Assembly (NCBI GenBank): GCA_003427395.1
Contig: BFEA01000129.1
Location: 425,013 to 446,021 of the forward strand
Origin: Chara braunii
Lineage: Eukaryota > Streptophyta > Charophyceae > Charales > Characeae
Direction of reading: 5' to 3'
DNA length: 21,009 nt
How positions within the stretch are numbered: the first letter of the stretch is position 1; every line of letters starts with the position of its first letter. The notes below the pieces were generated by a model. That model had not been told where the DNA came from and did not search any database. It was given only the letters and a program-made list of their open reading frames with translations. Positions 9,129 through 16,682 of this stretch are shown here, one piece after another. The translations under genes were made by a program, and so were the position numbers.

Positions 9129-9330
9129 TAACACAACAATATAACCTAAAACGCATAGACACCCCCCATTCCTGTCTAACATAGTTTTCTAAAGTAGTAA
9201 GTAGCAGCAACACATCAATATAACCAAAAATGCTTAGACACCCATGTGAGGACCGGATGAATATCCCATCATCATTAGTGGCAACACATCAATATAACCA
9301 GAAACGTATAGACACCCATGCCTGTCTAAG
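9129..9330. repeat. Three-copy spaced repeat (~77 bp period)
   Basis: Copies start at about 9129, 9208 and 9282. Each reads roughly AACACATCAATATAACC, then AAAACG, then ATAGACACCCATG. Copies 1 and 3 also share CCTGTCTAA. The spacing of 74-79 bases and the inverted match at 7464 suggest subterminal repeats of a transposon. Confidence 0.75.
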
Positions 9331-9336
9331 CATTGT

Positions 9337-9816
9337 TTATGCATCTACCACAATTTTTTTTATCACAACTCTCGTAGACCGTCTCAATCGTTGCACGTCC
9401 TCTTCGTGGTCACCTTTCACTCTTGGTGTAACGTACTCATTTTTCCGCTCGTTATATTGGATCATATGCTCGCCCGTACTCTCCAATCTCATATCTATTA
9501 TGGAATTTTGTTCGCGGGATCCCTCACCTTTCTTCGTCTGCTCTGTTGCTGCTGCCTCCTCCTCTTGTACCAGCTTCACCGTCTGGCTTTCACCATCCTG
9601 GCCAGCATCGGTCTCCATCATCTCAAATACGCCTTGCCCCGCCGCCATTGTGGCTACAAGAGACCCGAAAGATCCAACGATTGTTGCTCCATCGTTGACC
9701 CCCCCCGTTGGCTGCTCCGTCAATGTGTCTAACTCCATGTCGTCGTCGTCCTTGCGTATCATAGTGGAATCCCCCATTGCGCTTCTCTGTGTGCTTTGTT
9801 GAGCACATGCTTGCAA
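9337..9816 (-). pseudogene. Extreme C-terminal fragment
   Basis: In the same frame as the fragment before it, separated only by the TAG at about 9819. It is acidic and Gln/Thr-rich, ending in a basic RLRRSTRVVIKKIVVDA. The composition suggests a disordered tail. The true stop of the ancestral protein is probably at 9337. Confidence 0.5.
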
Positions 9817-10608
9817 CTATTCGTTGTGGACGTGAATTGCGTTTGCACGAGTGTCCGTTTGGTAGGCTGCATCCCCTCTAGCAATCGCGACGATGGCGTT
9901 AGACGCGATGACGTCTCGAGTCTTAAGAGAGTTGATGCTTTCGATTCCTTGTACTGATGACGCCTGTTCGACTTTCCAATCGATGGAGCCGTACGACACA
10001 CTTGATGCAAGGTTGTAGAACTTTGTGTTGAATTCCAGTTGTTTGTTCGCACGCAAATGCTCAAACAATGTTTTCGCCTTTGCCGCTATAGCCACCTCGC
10101 TTGCACTGACATTTTCTTTTTCCACTCGCCGAAAAAGTTGCGTTTCCGTCACACTGTGCCATATCGCAGCGTCCTTTTTTTCCCTTGCGACCCACCCGCG
10201 GTGTCTTGTCTTCACAACCATGTGCCACTTGCCTGCAAACACGTACGGTTCGAACACGTCCTCATTCCAGAGAATATGATGACCCCAATCCGCCTTCGAT
10301 GACTCCTTGTACTTGTCTTGCAGCAAGTATGGCACTAAAGGGTCTTGAGCAAAGCCTTGATGTAACGATTTTCCTGGCACGAGCTTCGGCGTGAGTGTTA
10401 TGATATCAAAGTCTTCGTCTGCAACTGTGTCCATCGACGTGAGCGTTCGCTCCTCGGCCTGCTGTATATGTGTCGATGACGGTCCAGTTGTCGGCGGGAT
10501 CATTGCACACCCATTCGGTCCTCCCCCTGAGTTGCCCCGTGAGTTAACAATTCCCTCACTCGCACCCACCGGGTTCGTTGATACACCATTTTTTTTTCCC
10601 CCTTGCAT
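9817..10608 (-). pseudogene. Tail fragment of unknown function
   Basis: 263 codons overlapping the previous fragment across the A9 run. It starts with low-complexity sequence, then a more ordered part (LVPGKSLHQGFAQDPLVPYL, DWGHHILWNEDVFEPYVF, GKWHMVVKTRHRGWVAREKK) and an Ala/Ser helix-rich end. Family unknown. Ends at TAG near 9819, but the same frame reopens directly after it. Confidence 0.5.
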
Positions 10609-11149
10609 TCATTCTTGTTTCCACATTTCCCTCACTCGCATGTGTCGCTCCCAGACTCGAGCTCGCCTTCTCCGCAGCTCCGTTGGTGCTCCCTTGCGGC
10701 TCCTCGGCACGTGCTCCCTCCGGCACACCTCGTGCCACGCGCGACGGAACGTCCAGGTCGGAGTCTGACGTGTCTTCGTCGCAATCGATGTTGTTGATAT
10801 TGCCGGTTTTATGTGCCAAGTCCGCATAGTCCCTGCTTGACAATGCTCTTTTCTTCATATTGAAATACAGATGCTCACAACGTGCGACGAACATGTGGAA
10901 AGCACCCATGTGCGTGCCGTGGTACTCGTTCATTGTTATCTCAAGTTCATTTTTCCTGATTACGTAGTCGTTATCAATCGCCGACTATGGACTGTCACCG
11001 AACAAGTAAGCCCACACTTTCTCCCTCTTTCTGCCGAGCTTATAGTATATGTCCCGGTTCTTGCGGTGCCCGATTTCGGGTTTTTCGAACCTACATTTGT
11101 TCCTCGGATCCTTCACATAAAACTCCAAAAACTTGGAAAGGTATGTGAG
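10556..11149 (-). pseudogene. C-terminal fragment after the methyltransferase-like part
   Basis: Same frame as 11512-11150. It reads LTYLSKFLEFYVKDPRN and a basic GHRKNRDIYYKLGRKREKVW, hits a TAG at 10987-10985, then continues through MNEYHGTHMGAFHMFVARC into a polar, Asp/Ser/Glu-rich tail. The reading leaves this frame in the A9 run at about 10590, where one base shifts it to the next fragment. Confidence 0.5.
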
Positions 11150-11660
11150 CTATTTTGTCGCGTTATCACACGCAAACACGTAGTGTCCTGCGCGAGCGAG
11201 TTCCCAAACCAGTCTCGCATGCGCCCTGCCCAACAGCATCGAGTCATCGTCGTCCCTGATGAACGAGCTGCATAGTCTTCGGAGACGTGCTGACTCTCGC
11301 TCCATCCAAGAATAAACCGGGTCAATGTTGCCCGATACGCCGATACACTCCCATGAGCACCTCATAAATTTTCCCTCTTCAACGTTCAAATTTATCAACT
11401 CGGCTCGCAATTTCGGCGCATCCGTTATATTGTCCGAATTGTCGTTCTCGGCGTGGAGGACAATAGTCATCATGTCAGTGTACCGAACTGCAATGTTGCC
11501 GTACTTTTTCAAGGTGGTCGAAGGTGTGTAGTGTCTGTATCATGACCCAATGAGCACCTCAACATCATCCCACTTGTACACACTCTGCACGACCTGTTTC
11601 TGGTGCTTCATCGACGCAAAAATGATCAAGGCCCAATTTTCGCCACAGCATGTCATGAGG
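11150..11660 (-). pseudogene. Beta-class amino-methyltransferase-like segment
   Basis: The frame runs from about 11660 with one in-frame stop at 11542-11540. It contains ENWALIIFASMKHQKQVV (a hydrophobic strand followed by a helix), YTPSTTLKKYGNIAVRY, MMTIVLHA, then SARLRRLCSSFIRDDDD and GRAHARLVWELARAGHYVFACDN. The last part lines up with the C-terminal SAM-binding motif of N4C/N6A methyltransferases (leucine-rich helix, short loop, F-x-G-x-G, helix with A and E/R, then GR-x-V-x-x-x-D). The glycine loop itself is poor (LLGRAHA for F-x-G-x-G) and no DPPY/NPPY motif is visible upstream, so an active enzyme is not supported. Ends at a TAG at 11152-11150, with the same frame continuing LTYLSKFLEFYVKD. 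Confidence 0.4.
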
Positions 11661-12693
11661 TTGCCCGTAGCTTCATCCCCCTCGCCGTACCAACAACCTC
11701 CTCGTTATCGGTGAGCACTCCCTTCGGTTTGATTTCAAATGGCAGGAGCGTGGTAATCCTCTTCCCCACTTCCCAAAAGATGTGACAAGCACTGGAGGGT
11801 ATTCGATTAACCTCCGCTCTCAGGTCGTCCAAGTAGTCGATCGCCTCGCAAATGAAACACTTGAGGTGGAACGGGGCTTCCTTGTACATGTCTTGGGTTG
11901 CCTCCTGTCCCGCACCGTTCTCACTATTTTCCTCATCAGGACTGCCCAAACGCCTCGACACCTTCCTCGCCTTGTTGTCAGGGATGGGGTCGCGTTTCTC
12001 GGTCCATTTGTCGTCAGTCAGACCGCTTTTGTTGTACCTCTCCAAGATGGTCGTATAACCAATGAAGAAGTCAGCGTTCCACTCTTCTTTTGACCTTCCC
12101 TCGGCCTTGAACAATATGTAGTTGAAGATACGGACAATATACCTTTCACGCCGAGTATATTTCACCAAGTCCGCCATATTGCATCTACCATGAACAACCG
12201 CACATGATGACACGATGACATCACCAAGCATCATGTGGTGAAGCGCCACTTGCTTCTCTCTTGCTGTCATATCGCCGAACTGCTTGAAGATTGAAGGCGT
12301 CAAGTCAAGTATAGACACCATTGCGCCTGGTGGCCCCTTTCTGGCCTTGATGCAGTGGAACATGACTTTTTTGTTGAAGTTGTCCTTGAGGAAGTATTGC
12401 CCAGGCAGCCTCCCTTCCACTTTCCCCGACAGGTCGATGTATCTCACACCGTTGATTCTCGGCAATAGCCCTTTCTCGTACATGTCAAAGAATTTCTGTA
12501 CTAGTGGCCATACCTTCTCGCCGCACTGCGCAAGATTCATGTATCCGCGCATCTTGTTCGTGCAGTCCTTGTTGTACTCATTCTCCAGGGACGAGTTCAT
12601 GAAACCGGAATCAGGTGTCATTTTGCATGCGGCGTTCATGAACGTTTCCCATTTCCTTTTCTGTTTCATTCCCTCGACGTCATTCGGGAACAC
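11653..12693 (-). pseudogene. Middle region of the large broken gene
   Basis: The longest intact stretch of the gene (about 346 codons, first codon GTG, reading continues upstream in the same frame to about 12742). It has globular composition, many charged and aromatic residues, and phrases such as AREKQVALHHMMLGDVIVSS and FHLKCFICEAIDYLDDL. I do not recognise a family. It lies between the ParB-like and methyltransferase-like parts and could be a linker or DNA-recognition region. It ends at a frameshift near 11660, after which the next frame resumes NLMTCCGENWALIIF. Confidence 0.5.
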
Positions 12694-12875
12694 GGTGCCT
12701 AGAGGACGGATCCGGTCATTCCTCTTATCCCAAAATCATCTGATTCGCCGCACAGATGACGAAAACGATCTCGGGATGGAACGCTCCTCCCTCGTGTTGT
12801 CGAACGTCGAGACGTACAGATATCCTTTCTTTGTGTCATCGTCAAAGTAGACAACACGTATGTGAGAGTATGACC

Positions 12876-13547
12876 TCAAGCCATACACTTTCTCGGTCGG
12901 TGACTTGTCCTGAGTCTGTTTATTGCCTCAGCCGTGTGCTGGCCAGCAACAGCATACCAGTTGTATGTATGAGCTAGTTCGACGTCGAATTGCTTCGGTG
13001 TGATCCGTCTGCCTTGAGACCCATCCCCGTTGGGCACAATGGGAGCCAGGATGAAAGTCATGATATCCCACTTGCAGTTAGTTTCCTTGGCCGCATTATG
13101 GATCGCATCATATATGGACTGCATCAACGTTTCGTCCAATGTTCTGTGGTTGAAGAGGATTTCACCTTCAGGAATTGGCAAGATCTTCGTGACATCCACT
13201 TCAATGTGTTCCCGTTTCTTCTTCGCAAACCCATCTTCATCGAACTCCAAGAAGAAGCACAGTGTTGTATCGATGGCTTCATCACGGGTGTTGGCGAAAG
13301 GTTTTCTCTGTTCCGACAGAGCTTTAGGAGGAACCCCTTCGGCATCCTCTCCAGAGCCATCCTCATCAACCATCTGCTTTCTTTTCGGTGGACGTTTCTC
13401 CGCTTTTGTCGTTCTAGTTGACAGCGACCCTTTCGGCGACAGTGAGTTTCTTCGCAGCGCGCTTATCCGCCCTCGCCGTTGGACTTGTTGAAGATCGTCG
13501 CTTCCTTTTCTGCACATTGCCCTCCGACCGCTCTCCTGTTGCCTCAT
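12876..13547 (-). pseudogene. ParB-like domain region (first part)
   Basis: From about 13420 down the frame carries EHIEVDVTKILPIPEGEI, DETLMQSIYDAI, IMTFILAPIVP and YNWYAVAGQHTAEAI. This order matches the ParB/sulfiredoxin-like fold: a strand and Ile-rich start, the helix selecting a set of residues, then the Y-x-V-x-x-G-x-H/R segment (GHRR box in ParB) followed by an Ala-rich helix. The rest of the domain lies in a shifted frame (12930-12730): SYSHIRVVYFDDDTKKGYLY and STFDNTREER, matching the ParB strand with acidic residues and the following Asn. GQHT replaces the usual GHRR, as in distant ParB-like nucleases. The call is by pattern; a profile search would decide it. Confidence 0.5.
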
Positions 13548-13553
13548 CGACCT

Positions 13554-13693
13554 TCACATCAGCCGACCCATCTTGCCTTCCATCCTCATGAACGACAGGA
13601 TAGGCATCATCGTTTTCTCCATCGCCCCGTCGTCCTCCTCATAGTACTGTCGAGACTTCCCACCCTCGCAGTCGTGCATAGATTCCTCACGAT

Positions 13694-13744
<51 letters not shown>

Positions 13745-14387
13745 TTTCCTTTTCGAGTTCGTCCTCGTCGAACCCACATTCCTCATCGTCGACGGCATGA
13801 TTACCCTGTGGATGTCGACCAACACAAATCCTAGGATCATCCTCCGTTTCCTCATCCGATCCTTTGCTTATCTCCCGTAGCGTCGCCCTCCGGGACGCAG
13901 CACCATCGTCCTTCTGGCGAGTGGGAGACGGAGGAGTAACCACGACCTTCCTTTTGTATGTGATGACAGGGGTGCATTCGTGTTGCCGGTTGGACGGCTG
14001 AGACGGTCCAACACACTCCTTAAGGTGGGACGAACCCACAGGAGGACCACGGGCCACTTCGTCAGGCGGATGATGCGGCTGGCTCTGTTTGTTGCGGCGC
14101 CGAGTCCCGTTCGCTGACGTGTGCTGCGTTGGAAAACAATGTGGCGTCCTCTGTTTCTCTCTCTTTGCTATACCGGAGAGATCCTCGTCCGGCGTGTCAA
14201 AAGGCACGAATGTCGGGGACATACGATGTTCGGCCTCTACCGTGGGACTGTTTCCGGATCTCCTGTGCCCGTTCGTTTTGCTGAGGAATTTCACGGGGCA
14301 AAGCATCGTCAACACACTCCCGTCTTCTTTCGGGGACACATCGAAGGCTTTCATGGTAATAGCCTTAGCGCCAAACCCCTTGTTCAT
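13554..14387 (-). pseudogene. Low-complexity N-terminal region with coding ER repeat
   Basis: A 277-codon frame, rich in Ser, Pro, Glu, Asp, Lys and Arg, typical of a disordered, possibly nuclear protein. It has a KRKVVVTPPSPTR stretch that resembles a nuclear signal and a (ER)n run encoded by the CT microsatellite at 13697-13739. The last ~25 codons are probably out of frame. The +1 frame continues from about 13620 through GENDDAYPVVHEDG and a basic QKRKRRSS to a stop near 13420. Confidence 0.55.
13697..13739. repeat. (CT)n microsatellite inside coding sequence
   Basis: About 21 CT units, read on the minus strand as alternating Glu-Arg in the frame of the 277-codon fragment. Confidence 0.95.
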
Positions 14388-14667
14388 CGAACACCGTTGT
14401 GAGAAAAAACTTCCTTAACTTCCGTCCGTGCCCGTCCATCCTCTCATCCTCAGATTTAATAATCCCTCCAACACAGAACCAGTCATCACCCGTGGCGTTC
14501 TTCAGAAACACAGTGGCCCCACATCCCGCCTCGTGTAGCCCCCCCACCCAATCGAGGGCCCACTCCCTATCTCTATAGATTGTGCAGGTGTTGTAGACTC
14601 TCTTTTCCGGGACAACAGATGTTCCTCCTGATGGTAGGCACATTCCAAACAGAAGAACGGATCGCAT
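14365..14667 (-). pseudogene. N-terminal fragment of the large broken gene
   Basis: A 100-codon frame from the ATG at 14667, with folded-domain-like composition (REWALDWVGGLHEAGCG, GDDWFCVGGIIKSEDER). It overlaps the next frame (14387-13554) at LTTVFDEQ, where a single-base shift passes the reading to the next fragment. No family recognised. The start is not certain; upstream sequence to about 14900 shows no continuation. Confidence 0.5.
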
Positions 14668-14974
14668 TCAGATATCAAACCTTTTACTATTGCCTCACGT
14701 AAGTCGTGGACGCATTCGAGCGTCGCCCGGTATACGCCTTCTACCTATTTAGACATTCGAAAGAGAGGCGTGGCACTGTCCACATACGGGGCCGTTAGGG
14801 TAGGGGGGGCGTTTCGAGAACGCTGTCCCCCTCCGGTTCTCAGAGAGGGGAGGGAGCGGGGGCACGGCGATTTCGACACGCCACGTCAAAAACATGTAGT
14901 GTCTTGTGTCTGGACCTCTAGGCCATGTCCGGTGGGGTGAAAGGACACTTAAAAATCACCCAGTTATTTTTCGA
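14668..14974. other. No gene seen upstream of the large broken gene
   Basis: GC-rich spacer with long G and C runs near 14813-14865 able to fold (GGGGGGGCGTT, then AACGCTGTCCCCC). No terminal inverted repeat shared with the other end of the broken gene was found. Confidence 0.4.
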
Positions 14975-15031
14975 GGGGCGGCTAGGACCCGACAAACGTC
15001 CTGGGCCGCCCCTTTTTTTTTTTTTTTTTTT
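14975..15031. other. G/C hairpin followed by T19
   Basis: GGGGCGGCTAGGAC (14975-14988) pairs with GTCCTGGGCCGCCCC (14998-15012), and 19 T follow directly. In a bacterium it would be called an intrinsic terminator. In this eukaryotic context it is more likely a retroposed tail or a chance homopolymer next to a palindrome. No gene ends here. Confidence 0.6.
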
Positions 15032-15061
15032 CACCAGGGGCCTCCATCTTGACATGGGGAT

Positions 15062-15096
15062 CGGACACCGGATACCAGACACCGGACACCGGACTG
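15062..15096. repeat. Short CACCGGA tandem repeat
   Basis: Four degenerate units of GACACCGGA in direct tandem after GGGATC. The flanks to 15410 contain no gene. Confidence 0.7.
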
Positions 15097-15414
15097 TCTG
15101 GAGCCCGGTCAGTACGCCTGGGCGGTTACCATGAAAAAAACTACTGTTCTGCATAGCACGGCGAACGAGTTCTTCATCTGAATGCTCCCACTTACCGGAG
15201 TGTGTTGCAGCGGTTGAGACCGCACAGTCCGAAACTTTTGTTTCAATTGTATATTATTTGTACTTTGAGTGAAATTTCGAATTGGCACTGTTCATGGCCA
15301 TAGCCCAAGCTTGTGTGTTCTTTATCTCAATGCTCCCAATTTGCATGTGGTATTTTGAGTTGGATCTTGCGGGAATCATTGCAGTAATAAAGAAAAGGGA
15401 AAGTTTCTTTTTTC

Positions 15415-15545
15415 GTGTGTGTGTGTGTGTGTCCATGTGTGGGGGTGTGTGTGTGTGTGTCCATGTGTGGGGGTGTGTGTGTGTGTGTCCATGTGTGGGG
15501 GTTAAGGGCGACTCCTTCCTCACCAATCAACCAATAAATCAAACA
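15415..15545 (+). mobile_element. (TG)n, hairpin, AATC-tail element, copy 2
   Basis: Three 28-bp units (TG tract plus TCCATGTGTGGGG, with CCATG at 15433, 15461 and 15489) lead into GGGGGTTAAGGGCGACTCC, TTCCTCACC and a degenerate AATC/AATAAATC tail. The core matches copy 3 in most positions. Confidence 0.7.
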
Positions 15546-15599
15546 ACCAATCCAAAAAAAGAAACAGTAAGAAAATATAAACAGGGGGCTCTACCCGCG

Positions 15600-15619
15600 C
15601 ATGTGTGTGTGTATGTGTG

Positions 15620-15667
<48 letters not shown>

Positions 15668-15725
15668 CGAGGGGGAAGGGCGACCCCTTCCCCACCAAAC
15701 AATCAATCAATCATTCAATCAATCT
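15600..15725 (+). mobile_element. (TG)n, hairpin, AATC-tail element, copy 3
   Basis: A TG tract (about 15602-15666) precedes a perfect hairpin, GGGGAAGGG (15672-15680), loop CGAC, CCCTTCCCC (15685-15693), then ACC and (AATC)n. The 3' stem-loop plus simple-repeat tail is the pattern of stringent-type LINE/SINE ends. The long TG tract at the 5' side is unusual for that. Confidence 0.7.
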
Positions 15726-15734
15726 GCAAGGAAG

Positions 15735-16645
15735 ATGAGTAATAGCGAACTTTATCAATCAAACAACATCATACATATGAGTCCAGATAGTCTTGACCTC
15801 GAACCAACAGCAGAATTGCATCACGAGATACACCAAATAAGAACACACCAAGAATTGATAATTAAGAATGCTGAAGTAATCCGATCATCATCAACGAAGA
15901 ACCAGAGTTGATATCCTATTGGCGCTCGGCGCTCAGACTACATGTGGCAGATGCTATCTAGCCTATACTACGAAGCCGAAAGATGACATCAACAACGTTC
16001 CCGAAGTACGAGCATATGGCGACCAATGTCGCATGCTTCAGCACCAGGTATGTCTCGCGCTACACTCACAACCTCGTTCCCCAACTCACAGATGCCACTA
16101 GCACTCAAGGACCACCCTACACTTCACCCATGATACAGCAGCGCAGCTCGAGTATGGCTGCGTGCTCCTTCCCTGCTCGCCCGTGAGAGCGTAGGCGCCA
16201 GCCAGCTAATAGCGCAGCAGCAGCGCTTGCGCAACATGCAGCCAGCACCTAAATGCCGAATGAGGAGGCAAGCCCTTCCCTATATCGAAGTGGCCTGCCT
16301 GTGTCCAGTCCAGGAAGCTTCCAGTAGGCCCCGGTAGCCTGAGGCCTTGTCACGAGGAGAGCAGGCCTTGGGCCTGAAGTGGTTGCATGTGCCCAACTGC
16401 TTTTCGGCCTGTGTTTGGCACTGTACCCGTATCCAGCCCAGGGCCTGCTTCACGTACATTCACACAGGCGGCCCAGGGCCTGGGTTCACTCAACCAACTG
16501 GCGCTGCGCAACTCCCTGAATTTCCCTGAGTTGCGTGGTGGCCAGAAAAGGGCCCTGGGGCCTCGTCGAGCCTGCCTTCACTTAGGGCGGCCGACGGGCT
16601 GCAAAATAGGGGCCTTATGGGGCTCTTAGAGGCAGTAGCCTCACA
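15735..16645 (-). repeat. Probable 3' LTR of the gypsy element
   Basis: Directly after the polypurine tract the minus strand begins TGTGAGGCTACTGCC, starting with the TG expected of an LTR. It contains many GGCCTG/CAGGCC blocks and a hairpin (CGCAACTC with GAGTTGCG near 16508-16533). The far end is not defined: no matching 5' LTR is in the window, and the limit is set by the AATC-tail element. The plus-strand frame at 15734-15911 has no known domain. Confidence 0.55.
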
Positions 16646-16658
16646 TTCCCTCCTCCTT
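16646..16658 (-). promoter_or_regulatory. Polypurine tract
   Basis: The minus strand reads AAGGAGGAGGGAA, 25 bases after the pol stop and directly before TGTGAGG. This is the plus-strand priming site of LTR retrotransposons. Confidence 0.7.
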
Positions 16659-16682
16659 AGCTTCAATAGTCCTCTGAGAAGC

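Larger units (their letters stand above)
9337..14667 (-). pseudogene. Large broken gene: ParB-like domain plus methyltransferase-like domain
   Basis: Almost the whole 5.3 kb is open on the minus strand but in shifting frames. The frame changes near 14390, 13620, 13420, 12930, 12745, 11660 and in an A9 run at about 10590. In-frame stops lie at 11542-11540 (TGA), 11152-11150 (TAG), 10987-10985 (TAG) and about 9819 (TAG). In order it holds: an N-terminal segment; a low-complexity acidic/basic region with a coding ER repeat; a basic KRKRR stretch; a ParB-like domain (about 13270-12780); a ~350-residue middle; a segment like a beta-class amino-methyltransferase (about 11650-11150); and a long polar tail. 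No introns are needed to follow it, which suggests a single-exon gene or a transposon ORF. The shared coding orientation and long homology-like continuity argue for one ancestral protein of about 1,700 residues. Some frameshifts could be assembly errors, but the number of stops makes real decay more likely. Confidence 0.65.

Noticed and set aside
9129-9330. CRISPR array
   Set aside because: Only three degenerate copies with non-uniform spacers in a eukaryotic context and no cas genes.
9230-9802. 190-codon plus-strand frame
   Set aside because: Lies antisense to the C-terminal fragment of the large minus-strand gene and over the spaced repeat; composition is Ser/Cys-rich shadow.
12284-12850. 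188-codon plus-strand frame
   Set aside because: Antisense shadow of the middle region, whose minus-strand reading is longer and continuous with its neighbours.
9337-14667. Multi-exon gene with introns explaining the frame changes
   Set aside because: Neighbouring frames overlap or abut within a few bases, leaving no room for introns; frameshifts explain the pattern better.
14975-15031. Intrinsic (rho-independent) terminator
   Set aside because: The hairpin plus T19 fits the pattern, but the window is eukaryotic and no gene ends there.
15282-15911. 209-codon plus-strand frame
   Set aside because: Built largely of Val-Cys repeats from the TG tracts; the last 60 residues have no recognised domain and lie in the likely LTR.
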